From NCBI RefSeq assembly GCF_910592395.1, contig NC_088316.1, positions 10,604,001 through 10,668,000 of the forward strand: a stretch of 64,000 nucleotides of DNA, read 5' to 3'. Positions 28,855-40,105 of this stretch are shown piece after piece. The notes below the pieces were generated by a model that was given only the letters and a program-made list of their open reading frames with translations, ran no database searches and was not told the DNA's origin. A program made the position numbers and the translations under genes. This stretch comes from Lineus longissimus (taxonomy: Eukaryota > Nemertea > Pilidiophora > Heteronemertea > Lineidae). Within the stretch, counting starts at the first letter, position 1. Each line of letters opens with the position of its first letter.

Positions 28855-30941
28855 GAATCCCCGAAAACATGAAGTTGGGGAATTCCAAATGCGTCGTCTG
28901 GTTTAACTGACCTAGGGACAGACACTGTCTCAAGTTGTTTGAAACTGGAGAAAATCTCATTCCATCGCTGAACCTGGTCGGGGGGCAGACCAGTGTCCCA
29001 ACCAAAGTCCTTGAGTCTCAAAATGTCCTGCATGGCAATTTTGGCAGTGATTGTGACTGGGGTAGCAAGACCAAGTGGATCATAGAGAGTTGACAGATGA
29101 GACAATACAGACCTCTTAGTCAAAGACGAGTCAGGTGGATCCTTCACCTTGAAATGAATAGAATCAGTGCTATGATCCCAAGATACCCCAAGGGTCTTGA
29201 CGCTATCGTTACCGCTACCTCCAAGACTAATAGACTCACCACTATGCACACTAGCTGGCTGACCTTCAGGTTTACCGATACCACGAGAAATGTACCACTC
29301 CTTGACTCTGAAGCTCCCTGTCGCTAGGATTTCATCAAGATCACTCATCTTGCCTCGGGCAACGTCTGTCTTTCCACAGGAATGTATCAGGTCGTCCACG
29401 TATCGATCTTCTTCTAGGACCTGGGCAGCCTCCGGATGACACGTCTTGTGGCGCTCAGCTATCTTCAACATCACTAGGCTCGCCATGTCAGGGGATGATC
29501 GATCACCAAATGCAACTCTGGTCAGCTTGAAGATTTCAGGGTCTCTTGTGTCATCCCGGTTTCGCCACAGAAAACGATGCACCTCGGTATCCTCAGGCTT
29601 CAACAAAATCTGAAGGAACATTTTAGAGATGTCACCCACAATAGCAACTAAGTCCTCCCTGAACCTAAGCAATACTCCAAACAAGTTTCCAATCAAATTT
29701 GGGCCCTTATATAGAAAAGAATTTAAGGAGACACCCTGGAACTGACAAGCTGGGTCAAAGACTACTCTTAGGGGTGTGCTGAGTTTATCAGGACGGTATA
29801 TGCCATGATGCGGCAGATAAAACCTAGGCCTCTTCTCAAGATCACAGGGGTCAACCCTTACGGCCCATCCCTTGTCGACATACTCCTGGACGGCGGCATC
29901 ATAAAGCAAAGCCTTCTCTGGAGTACGAGATAGACTCCTTTCCAAAGAGATTAGCCTCTTCTTGGTCAGGCAATAATTGTCAGGCAAGAGACAGGGATCT
30001 CTCTTCCATGGTAAACCGATCATGTATCGGTCCCCCTCCAGACTCACAGAGCTCTCCAACAGCGCTAGAGACTTCCTGTCCTCTGAGGACATGGGATCAA
30101 CAGGGCATTGACAAGTTGGGGCTCTGACCCCAAGCACCTCCAGATCATACAAGTCAGACATATCGACCTTCCTAGTAACCAGATTCACAGACAGCCGCTT
30201 AGGGGCCTTCCCCTCAGAACCGATTACATACCAACCCAGTGGGATGCGCTTGGCTATGGGCCCAAAATCCAATCCACGCCTGACCTCTTCCTCTGAGTGG
30301 AGATGACTGTACTGAGCCCCCAATATTAGGTCGACTGGACCACCAGGGTGGGAGATGTTCAAATCCCTGAGATGAGAAAATGAATGCAAATATTCCATGT
30401 TCAAAGGTGGGACCTCAGATACTGTGCAATCCATCTCATGAGCCTCAACTAAGTGCTCCTCCACTCCATCCAAATGGGAAATCCAGAACTTTAGTCTACG
30501 ACTATCCTGCTGGCCCTGCTGTGACCCACCAACAACTTGAACTTCAATGGGCTCGTTCTTGCCCTGGAGGCCCAAACCTCTTGCAAAATCCCTCCGGATA
30601 ATGTTGGTCGTTGACCCTGAATCAACCAAGACATTCCCCTGCCTGATCCTACCATTCTCAGCCCTAAACAACACCCTAACTACATGCAGAATACCATTTT
30701 TGTCAATAGCCGCTGTGGCAGAACCTGAAAAAGGAGCAGACTGGACAATCGGAGGTGGAGAGTCAACATGTAGCATCACATGATGCCACCTAGTGCATCC
30801 AGCTTTCCCACATTTCCTCTTCGACCTGCAGTCTTTAGATCGATGACCCCTGACTAGACATGAAAAACACAGATTATGTGTCTTGACAAGATTGTGACGT
30901 TCTGAGACTGAATTACTGACAAATGTGGGGCACTCAGGCAC
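28743..30941 (-). pseudogene. pol: BEL/Pao gag end, protease and reverse transcriptase
   Basis: 732 codons. A zinc knuckle C25-x2-C28-x4-H33-x4-C38 and a second Cys/His cluster are followed by an aspartic protease (V-D-S-G-S-T-T-N near residue 107) and a reverse transcriptase with G-D-I-S-K-M-F and a Y-V-D-D active site. The frame is lost just after the start of RNase H, where the sequence carries on in other frames, so the polyprotein is broken. Confidence 0.85.
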
Positions 30942-31030
30942 CTTGTGTGGCTCATAAATTGTGATTCTTCAGAGGAAAATAAGGATGCACGGAATAAATT
31001 CATTTAATCGGTTATTGAAAAGTAACTTAC

Positions 31031-31383
31031 CTCAAAGTAAGAACAAGACGTTGCTTTGGGTCTATGGGTGTCCTGTGGGTGTGATGGTGCTGAAGCGATG
31101 GGCCTACAAGCTGGAGCAGCTCTTCTAGCAATGGTGGGGTAAGGCGCAGATACTTGAAAAAGTAGGTGTGGTCACCGAGTTCCATCTCGCGGACTAGATT
31201 GTTAAAGTCCCCTTGTTCCCACCGCCGAGCGAATATCTCCCTCACATACATATCTCGTCGGTGGCGTTTCCTTCGCATCCTGTAGAGGACAGCCATTGCC
31301 TGGACATTTAAAATAAGCAGTGCGTCCTCCTCCTCCATTTTGACGTGGCAGAATGGTATAATCGCGTGAGCATTCATAGTCAC
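31031..31383 (-). pseudogene. N-terminal exon of another Harbinger transposase
   Basis: ATG at 31,383 (or the internal one in M-E-E-E-D), then R-R-R-M-Y/W-V-R-E-I-F ... Q-G-D-F-N-N-L-V-R-E-M-E-L-G-D ... F-F-K-Y-L-R-L-T-P, ending L-V-L-T-L-R on a GT-AAGT donor (31,025-31,030). This is the usual first exon of Harbinger transposases of the animal HARBI1 type. The next exon is not found; the BEL/Pao remnant starts 80 bp beyond. GC-rich palindrome-like sequence at 31,380-31,470 may be the element's terminal region. Confidence 0.75.
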
Positions 31384-31601
31384 GCGATACGACGCCTACA
31401 AAATCGTGCGATGGCATAGGCGACCGACGCAGGACGCTGCGTTCGACGCCGGCGATGGTCGTGCGTCGGAATATGAATCCACCTTTAGTCCCAAGAAGTC
31501 CCTGATCGCTGCGGCTCTCCTCAAAATTTCATCTCGTGGTTTGACAGGCTCTGGTTCACCTTTAGCCACAAAATCCTGCCTAGGAATGTTGTATGATTGT
31601 G

Positions 31602-32559
31602 TCATTTACTGAGAGATCTGGAAACATCCGAGTTACTCCCGCCCTTAATCAATTTGTAAGATAATTTTACATAGATGCTTTTTGAGAGTGAAGCTTGCAT
31701 TAGGAAATTATACAGCCTGATATGGAGCATAAAATCAATCGGATTTGAGTTGATTAAGGTGGGGACAAGAGCACAGTGTGTTCTGGGGTTAAGACCAATC
31801 GGCCTCCTAATTGCCTTCCTCCAAGCAGTGTAAACCTTCTCTATGACCTTCTCTGATAGATTCCACAGCGTGCACCCATACAATGACATACAAAATGTGG
31901 TAAATAGTTTAACCTTTGTATCGACCTTACAGTAGTGGAATTTAGAAAGTAACAAATTCACCCTTCTGTTAAAATCTGACACGGTGTTAATAATATTTGA
32001 GTCTCGTTTCTCCGTGCCTATAACAATACCAAAGTGAACCGCCGTGCTGTCGGCTTGAACACGGACCCCCTGAAAGAGAACAAAAATATCCCGGTAGTCG
32101 ACTCTGCCGTGATCAGATTGGAAAAACAAAAGTTTGCATTTGGTGGGATTAAATGTTATCATATATTCGACTGAAAACTCTCCCGCTATCTGCAGCTGTA
32201 TATTCAAAGATAATTTTGATGGGCATAAAATAATGATATCGTCGGCGTAGCCAAACGTACCAACAAAGTTAGTTCCTATATAATATCCGACCCCTGAGCC
32301 CTTTAGTTTCAGGACTAAAACATTGATATAAGTCGAAAAAAGAAAAGGGGATAGGATCCCACCTTGCTTAACCCCATTTGAAACCGTGAAATAAACTGAG
32401 TGTGACCCTTCCCAACGAAGTCTCATCTTCTGATGTATGTAGGAATGCTATTGTTCTAGCCATCACAGGACAGATTCCTTTTTCTAATAAAATAGTCAAT
32501 AACTTTGTATACTGGACTTTATCAAAAGCCTGGCTGGCATCTAATAACATTCCATACAC
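31602..32559 (-). pseudogene. Non-LTR reverse transcriptase fragment
   Basis: Two frames (32,368-32,559 and 31,602-32,426) shifted relative to each other. Motifs: L-D-A-S-Q-A-F-D, G-V-K-Q-G-G-I-L-S-P and F-G-Y-A-D-D-I. Lacks endonuclease and the 3' end, and is 5'-truncated. Clade uncertain. Confidence 0.8.
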
Positions 32560-32711
32560 ACTTCCACCCCCATTGAGGTAATACTGAATAACCTCATTTA
32601 AAGTGAAAGTGCACTCAACCGTTGACAGTCCTTTCTATCCGTGTGTAATTTGTGAACAGCTGAAGAAATGAGAAATGAGAAAGCCCCTAATTTCTCAAAA
32701 AAACATATTAA

Positions 32712-33390
32712 TGTCGGGGAGTAGATTTATCTCGTTTCAATTTAAACTGGGTCAACGTGGTCCTATCGTATTTTAAATAATTCCGTAATCTTAGGATAGA
32801 GGCGCTGCCTCTTTTTACAAATATGTGAAACCGGCGAGCACTGTGATTGGCTGATTGGTTCACATTTTCACAAGTTCCTTTCCCGTCCCAATAAAAGGGC
32901 GCAACGGGGTTCTCGCAGGGGAGTCCGAAGCCGAATTTCACAGAAGGAAGGCCGCAGTCGAGCCTTTGACAGTGCAGCGCACATGTTTAAAGTGGGCGGA
33001 AGTTGCCCAGGTTCTTGTACTAAAATGCATCCATGTGGAGTTACGGATGTTTATCTTACTATGTCTTACACCTAGGATCTTGTACTATTGCATTTGTGTA
33101 GAGGGAGAAAAGTGTGATACTAAAGCCGAAGGCAGTGTAGCAGACGGAGTAGTCCTTGTTCGTGATTGTGTTACTTCAGACACTTGTCTCGTTATGGATT
33201 GTCTTCAGCTGGTTGTGACGTGGAATGGATAATGTCTCCCTAGGCTATCCCTCTCTGATGTGTTGGAGGACTCAGACTTGCACTTGCAGCACTGTATGGG
33301 TGTCTCTTAGATACCGTCGGATCCAAGTAGCATATGCTAGCTACTAAAGAAAACTCGACTCAATTCGAGGAGGTCACCTTTCCCGCGACA
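32712..33390 (+). repeat. Left LTR of outer element
   Basis: 679 bp, starts TGTCGGGGAG and ends CCCGCGACA. AATAAAAG near 32,890 could serve as TATA or polyadenylation signal. A 125-codon frame (32,855-33,232) is open in both LTRs but is probably chance. Confidence 0.92.
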
Positions 33391-33392
33391 AA

Positions 33393-33409
33393 TGGTGGCA
33401 GCGGTGGGA
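33393..33409 (+). other. Primer-binding site, tRNA-Leu type
   Basis: TGGTGGCAGCGGTGGGA, two bases after the LTR. It is complementary to a 3' end TCCCACCGCTGCCACCA, which matches animal tRNA-Leu of the AAG/TAG class as I recall it. Confidence 0.75.
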
Positions 33410-34040
33410 TGCTGCATATAGGCTAGTGCATGTCGAGATCGCGGCCTGCTGATGTCAATGGATGTCTGTGACATGCTGATGGTGCTGTAGTGTATTGGTG
33501 TAGCAGTGGTGCTACTATCCTGTCCCCGTCTATGCTGTGTTCTTGGTGGACGGATGATGTCGGTCATCCATTCTAAGCTGATGATGTCAAGTTTCAAGCT
33601 CCTTTGATCAGTTAGTTGATCTGCTGATGCTGTAGGCCCCTACTACGACTAGACTGGTAGTGGTAGGCTGTACTCTCTAATTCTGGTGGAGATGGTGTGC
33701 TGTGAAGTGGTACCAGTGCAGAGACTTAATTACTTTACTCAATTTGGTATTTAAAATCTTCTTTGTATTTTCTAATACATCGCATTTTTGTCCAACTTTA
33801 ATTGTGGCAAGAGGGTTTATAAATTCCCGCTTTCCCCAAATTGGACCGGTGCTGAGGACCGTGTTCTGTGGATGAAGTGCTGGTAACCTCTCTCCACACT
33901 TGTATTTTATAAATTGTGCCACAATTTTAGTTAGACCAGTGTTTTGCCATCATTTTAGAACGGTATAAAACCTGACCATCGTTGGTTGCTGTTCATTGAA
34001 CTGCACTTCATGTCGTCTGGTGTATCTATGGGTTAAGGAA

Positions 34041-34203
34041 TTAATACCGAGCTGGCGGTCATTGGTTGTATAATCAAGACCGCTCGGGTAGACCGAAAAT
34101 GCAGTCCAAAACCCGAGGCGCTTCGCCGAGGGTTTTGGACATAATTTGAGGTCTACCCGAGCGGTCTTGATTATACAACCAATGACCGACAGCGAGGTAT
34201 TAA
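34041..34203. mobile_element. 163-bp hairpin MITE
   Basis: Nearly perfect palindrome (arms about 75 bp, start TTAATACC, centre GCGCTTCGCC). A related hairpin lies at 18.8 kb and a partial third copy (GCGGTCATTGGTTACGATACC) near 34,580. Confidence 0.8.
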
Positions 34204-34765
34204 TTTCTATTCTAAAAGGTTTCAAAATTAAACAAATTAAATACGATTTGAAAGGTATATATGTTCCGTTTTCGTCAAAGAATGATCCAGCCTGGTGTCC
34301 GGAACTCCGCCATATTGTTGCTTGTGAAGATGATGTCACGCAGCAAGGGAATTCCCAGTCTGCTAGCTCGATTTCTACCATTTCCTCGTCTTTGACCTCT
34401 TCTGAATCCTGACTGACGACCTCGAAAGAGTCCTCGGGTATCCTCCCTACTTCACAAATCCCAATATCGGGGAATACTTCAAAATCTCGTGTTCTTGACA
34501 TTGTTTTGTGGGGCTGAGTCGTTGCTTCTTAGTGAAAATAATTCGTCTGCTAAAATTCAGAATTTTATACCTACTCAGGCGGTCATTGGTTACGATACCA
34601 AGACCGCTCCGATCAAAACGAGGCGTAATGTATTTTGTATTAGAAACAATGATATACTGTGACTAAGGCCTTTTAGAATATTGAGTCACTGCCATCTTGA
34701 TTTCATGTATGTCATGTATGTTGCACGCATCTTGGTGTTTTATTCAGGTTATTTTACGGTTAAGG

Positions 34766-36387
34766 GGGTCATGGCGATTTAGCGGATCCTGCGGATTCTG
34801 CGGAACCTGCGGAATCTGGGCGGAATCAGCATAAAAACAGCTCGAGAATATCGATATTATGATAAATTATCCTTATAATAAATATTTGTAATATTCCATA
34901 ACTGTTAAATTGTCTAAACCGCTAAGATTATCAAGCATTTCGGAAAAACCCCAACATGCATGAAAAAAAATTAATGTCTGCATTCTATTATCGGACGATT
35001 TCCACATTGGTCTCGTTAGGGAGTTTTTCCCAAATGTACGCGATGATGACGTGCCCCATTAACAGGACGTAACATCTATTTTAAAATGCGTTTCCAAAGT
35101 GAATGCATGAGGACAACCCATTTGTGTCGTATATCACTGGAAAGGCCCGATGCCCCTGATTCTGCAGGATGTTAAATCGGGTATTTTATTTCTTTAAATA
35201 AATCATAAGCGTCACATTTGCTCCTAGCTCTGTTCACCATCCCAAATGGCAATATTGCCAATTGGGCCGGACAATCACGAAAACCCCCAAATATTATACA
35301 TTTTTTCCTGAATAATTCTTACAGTGACCATTCTCCCATGAAAGACAGTTGCTTACGCTACACAAAAATCCAAAAAAATCGAGGGTCAACCATTGAACTT
35401 TCGAGATATGTTGAATTTTGCATAAATCAGCGAAAAACGCACCAACTGGCACTGGACGGCATTTCAAGACGGGGCCGACGCACATCCCAAGTTCAGTGTA
35501 CACATACGTCGGCAACAACAGTATAAATGCGTAGTTTCTTGTTAGCCGCCTGTTGAGTAGCGCTCTAGGTTTCAGAAACTCCAAAAAAACATATCTTTGC
35601 CAAAACAACTGCTGAATCAACACTGACATACTGTAAGGACCGAGAAATCAATGATTTTAGGAACTACGGGGGCGCGCATGAATAAAAAAAAACCTCCCTA
35701 ATGAGAACATTGACCGTGATCTATAACCCAGGCCGAGTTGGTAATAAAATAATAGGCCGAGTCACACGTCATTTTCGCTCATTCGTTAATTTGTTAATAT
35801 CGTGCAGAATACAATAGGGATGATGGACACTTTTTCCAGGGGACATTTTAAACTTCTACACTGGCCTGGTTGACACGTCTCTCTTTATTTTACAACATCG
35901 CAAAATCGTGCACGAGCAACATACGATTGCCTTGATGATCCATCATTAAGATATTCAAGTCACATGATGACTGATGATGTCCAGGACTCTCAGATGACAA
36001 ATCAGTTTAAACAGAGAATTTCCCACTCTCGTGATAATAAATAAAAGATTTTTCTAAAACGTCCACCAGAGTCAATCATCCCACTCTTGATGACCAAACA
36101 GCCAGCAAGATCATGCGATGACAGGTGACAAGCCCGAGATCCTGGCAACGATCCTTAAAACACCCAAGTCCCAGGAGGCGAAACGACTAATTTTTGGGTA
36201 GAGTGACTCTCTGACACTCTCTTGATTTTAGCTTGATTACATTACATCACGGCAGCGGCCACCGTGGGGCCTAATGGTATTAGGCTAAGTTTGGGGGCGA
36301 AAACGTCAGGGAGCGAATCGACCGGATACCAATCCGCTGCAGACCAGATTCCGCAGAATCCGCAGGATCCGCTAAATCGCCATGCCC
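34766..36387. mobile_element. Non-autonomous hAT-like DNA transposon, 1,622 bp
   Basis: Inverted ends GGGTCATGGCGATTTAGCGG and complement, continuing through GCGGAT/GCGGAA iterations for about 45 bp. An 8-bp duplication GGTTAAGG lies at 34,758-34,765 and 36,388-36,395; 8 bp is typical of hAT. No transposase gene inside; includes a SINE-tail copy near 35,805-35,875. Confidence 0.85.
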
Positions 36388-36649
36388 GGTTAAGGGTGCT
36401 TCCCTTACATTTTATTTGGAATAGTCCAGTCATTATTTTGATGCCTCACGGTTGTTAACCTTGGTTCAATTCAAATTTGGTGTTGCTCTGCTGCATTGGT
36501 GTTGTTCATTAATTTCTTAATTTGTCTTAGTCAGGCAACGGGCCTGTTAGTGTTATTGTAGTATAGCTTAGTACTAAAAACATTTAGTGAGAAAGTCTAG
36601 TGTAGACTATATGTTTATTTATTAAGTGGTATAATCTAAGACAGTAGTA

Positions 36650-37159
36650 ATGGATGCGGCACAACTAGCAGAGGCAAACCGTCAGTTAGCGGAGACTTTG
36701 GCTACGGCCTTGGGCAATCTTCGTCTGCGGCAAGCACCCACGGTAAAACTTTCAAAATTCTATGGCACACCCAAAAAACCTGGTGATCCAACGTTAAGGG
36801 AATGGCTTGAGGAGGTGGATGTTTATGCGCGCCAGCTTGGTTACAATAATGCTAGAAAGGCTGAGGCGTTAGTGGACCATCTCGGTGGGTCAGCTCGTGA
36901 GGAGATTTTATGCCATCCTGAGGGTTTACGTAATGATTATGATGGGGTGGTCCGAGTCTTGACTGCCAGTTTCGCCCCACCGGAGACTGTGTCATCGCTA
37001 AGTTCAGGTTTCCATGTAAGGGGTCAGCTTGAGGATGAGTCCCTGTTGGATTTTAGTCGTGCATTAATGCGTCTGTATGGTAGAATGTGGAAAGCCGCTG
37101 TCGCTGGGGCTGAGCGAGATGCCATAGTCGCGTTGCGTAACAACGCTCTGAAGGAATAG
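36650..37159 (+). CDS. gag: Truncated gag-like protein of the outer element
   Basis: 169 aa. Residues 33-150 carry a retrotransposon gag (capsid) pattern: F-Y-G-T-P..., T-L-R-E-W-L-E-E-V, K-A-E-A-L-V-D-H-L-G-G-S-A-R-E-E-I and a D-E-S-L-L-D-F-S-R-A-L segment. The frame stops before the expected end of the capsid region and there is no zinc knuckle. Possibly enough to assemble, or simply a remnant; transposition would need pol in trans. It starts 3.26 kb after the LTR (1.6 kb if the inserted transposon is ignored). Confidence 0.7.
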   Translation: MDAAQLAEANRQLAETLATALGNLRLRQAPTVKLSKFYGTPKKPGDPTLREWLEEVDVYARQLGYNNARKAEALVDHLGGSAREEILCHPEGLRNDYDGVVRVLTASFAPPETVSSLSSGFHVRGQLEDESLLDFSRALMRLYGRMWKAAVAGAERDAIVALRNNALKE

Positions 37160-37479
37160 AGGGAGGCACCGTAACCACAACCGGTTGCCGAGATCTGTCT
37201 TAGGACAATAAGCCACTTCTCAATTCATTCTTCCTGTTGCAGCCAGTAACATTCTTGTCTTTCACTCCTAGTACTGGTACTCATGTTGCTTTAGTTATTG
37301 GTAAATTTTGGCCAGGGCTGAGACGTTGGTTGTCTGTGAAGTCATAGGGTGCTTCTTGCTGTCAGATCAGGTGATTTGTGGGATTTGCGAGCTTATAGAA
37401 GCTGGATCCTGGTTAAATTGTAAACATTGTGAGTGCCTCTGGCAAGAGCTCTGCTAGTAGGTAGCTCCATGCTTACAAT

Positions 37480-37705
37480 TGGTGGACTTTGGGTGCCACC
37501 AACATTTGTCTCATAAGTAAAAATTGGTCGTGGACTTTGGGAGCCACTGTGGACTTTGGGAGCCACTAAAGCTGTCTGACAGATTTAAATATTTTGGACT
37601 TTGGGAGCCAATAAACAGGTGTGGACTTTGGGAGCCACTGTGGACTTTGGGTGCCACTAAATCTGTCTGGTAGGATTGACCGTCGTGGACTTTGGGGGCC
37701 ACTAT
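37480..37705 (+). repeat. Degenerate array of a 19-bp unit in the outer element
   Basis: About seven copies of GTGGACTTTGGGAGCCACT (or GGGTGCC) with irregular spacing of 0 to 60 bp, and another at 38,455-38,473. Each unit can close a small GTGG/CCAC stem. Non-coding. Confidence 0.8.
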
Positions 37706-38921
37706 ACTTGTTTGGCAGATGTCAACTGTCGTCAACTTTGGACATTGCTGGGTCTGACAGTTTCAACATCAGGGACATTGTTGATTTTCGTAGATTTTGG
37801 AAGCCTTGACAATATAAGATGAGTGCCACTATTGGGGGCAATAGTGCTAGTTAAAACAGGGAAGGGTTGGCATTGAAGTTATAAGACATATATGAAGAAT
37901 AGATAGCCTAGATTATAAGGGGGCTATTGGTGTTGACAAGAAGTTCTATTGTTGTGTAAACTAGGAATCATAGTTATTAAAGGGGTTAATAATTTGGTAT
38001 TGTTCCATTTTATCAAAATAGTTCAGTATTTTTCAATGGGTATGTACTCAAGTAGTCACTGAAGGAGTAATGTACAGTCAATTTTTGTGTAGTATTTGGA
38101 ATGGTCCAAATTTGAATTGTACTACAGGTGACAGGAGGATGTTTTAAGGTAGAATTCAAATATTAATAGTTGGTATGATTATTTGAGACTTCATTTTGTG
38201 AAATGTAAGTCCGTAGCTACAGGTTTTAGAGGCTGCTCTGTACGCCATAGTTGTGCGTGTGTAAAAAAAAATTAGGAAAACAAACTCTGTCCCAATGGTC
38301 CAGTTTGGTAAAAATCTGGTAATTGGTAGATTCTGACTGGATGATAATTGGGATTTGCGAGCCTTTGCTGGGTCCCTGTCAGATACTGGGCGCGGAGTCC
38401 AGAAGCATGGTGGACATGCTACAGCGTGGCAGCACGCTAAAATCTGACATAGTATGGTGGACTTTGGGTGCCACTAAAGCATGTTGGACATGCTTAATAT
38501 TATTTGGTTAGTGTTCAAAATTGCCATTTTGGCGTGCAGACTGGGACCAATTGGACAGTGTTTGGAGTAAAGCAATTCGTTATCAAGATTGATAAGGAAT
38601 CCTGATCGTAAGGGGTTAATCAGGCAAGAGTTTGTAAGCACTTCAAGTGGTATTAATAGATGGTCATCATATTCTGGTATTTAGAATCAATCATTGAATT
38701 CATTTTGTACTAAAGAAACAACTATTCTAAAATTCTGTAAGGTTGCAGAAATCCCAAGTCTGGTGCTATTCGGTAGCATTATTTATTTTAAGACTGGAGT
38801 TCTTGCGGCTTTCATTGTAACAAACCTCTAATTTTAAGATTTTGGTGGTAATTTACCAACTCTTGGTTCGCGCTGTTACTCAAATAGCTTTTATTTTGAA
38901 GCTAGGGTTATTCGGGTTTTT

Positions 38922-39325
38922 GATATCAAAATACTTTGTAAAACTTAGTTAGGTCGCTGTTACAATCGTCAGTTTCCAAACTCTTCGCGCTACCAAATCA
39001 TTGAAAAAATCCATGTAAAGTTGTATCATTTCAACTTGGAATTTTGTGGCAGTGATCTCATTGTGTTATTTTTAAGTTAGTTTAAGGAAATGACAGAAAT
39101 ATTTGTTGTATTCAGGCCAAATGGATATCAAAATACTTTGTAAAACTTAGTTAGGTCGCTGTTACAATCGTCAGTTTCCAAACTCTTCGCGCTACCAAAT
39201 CATTGAAAAAATCCATGTAAAGTTGTATCATTTCAACTTGGAATTTTGTGGCAGTGATCTCATTGTGTTATTTTTAAGTTAGTTTAAGGAAATGACAGAA
39301 ATATTTGTTGTATTCAGGCCAAATG
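38922..39325 (+). repeat. Exact 202-bp tandem duplication
   Basis: 38,922-39,123 and 39,124-39,325 appear identical. Non-coding internal DNA of the outer element. A recent duplication, or an assembly artefact. Confidence 0.88.
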
Positions 39326-39722
39326 GCTGTTAAAGTGTTAATTTGATTGTTCAGGTAGTTGCTTTAGAGATAGATCTCATTCTTCCTTGGAAACTTTGGC
39401 TCAATTTCACTGTTAAAGTCACTGTAGTAACTTCTTGGATCTGTTCTCTGACCCTGACCTAGATTTGTGTACACTCAAGTGGTTTTGGCAGTCTGCCCAT
39501 TTTAATGTTATTGTTGGCTTCCTGGAAGTTGGCTCTGTGCCAAGTAGGTCAGCTACAATGTAGATTGTATAGTCCAGTCATTTTAAGAAACACAAAACTG
39601 TTCTGTCTAAAAGTATTTCATTTATTGTCAACTTTTGAAAAGTAACTGAGTCGATTATACTGTAATAAGTTCTTGTTGTTGTTGGTAAATAACTCCTGCT
39701 CATTAAGTTTAAGTTTAGGTAG

Positions 39723-39890
39723 TGTATCATATCTGGGACGCCAGAACAGCACGTGTTGGTGCTGCCCTCTGGCAATACGTTGTGACACCAGTTTGGTGAG
39801 CTGGTAAATAAAAGTAGTACCGTTTTGTGAACTCAAAACACGTGTGATTTCCCTTTTGTTGCGAGGCCCAAAGCTGGGAAATACCGCACA
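39723..39890 (+). repeat. Left LTR of inner Gypsy
   Basis: 168 bp, unusually short. Contains AATAAAAG near 39,808. Identical to the right LTR as read by eye. Confidence 0.93.
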
Positions 39891-39892
39891 TC

Positions 39893-39906
39893 TGGCGACC
39901 CTCGGC
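39893..39906 (+). other. Primer-binding site of inner Gypsy
   Basis: TGGCGACCCTCGGC begins two bases after the LTR. The TGGCGA start fits a tRNA ending TCGCCA; I cannot name the tRNA with certainty. Confidence 0.6.
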
Positions 39907-40105
39907 TTAAACTCGACCTGGATGATGATAATAATGAATTTCACCTGAACGATTTCGATATTTATAGGCCCCTACATTTTCTAGGTGGCTGGAACTTTGT
40001 CTTTGAAATGGATGTCCTCACGCAGCGTCCTATGTAGTATGTTATACGATACACATACATGCTCTGGCTATGTGTAATGTACAGTGATTGCGATAACATG
40101 ACGCT

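Larger units (their letters stand above)
24046..30941 (-). mobile_element. Decayed BEL/Pao LTR retrotransposon, split by a Harbinger
   Basis: From right to left: a zinc knuckle and protease, reverse transcriptase, RNase H, integrase and the integrase C-terminal domain. The gag N-terminal part and LTRs are missing, and the coding frame shifts at least twice (near 28,850 and 28,365). A 2,821-bp transposon interrupts the last coding segment. Confidence 0.85.
37160..39717. other. Non-coding internal region of the outer element
   Basis: Apart from the 19-bp array and the 202-bp duplication, I see no gene. This occupies the place where protease-to-integrase would be in an autonomous element. Confidence 0.55.

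Noticed and set aside
32855-33232. 125-codon frame inside the outer LTR, also at 48,575-48,952
   Set aside because: Present twice only because the LTRs are duplicates; no domain, and it overlaps expected promoter and polyadenylation signals.
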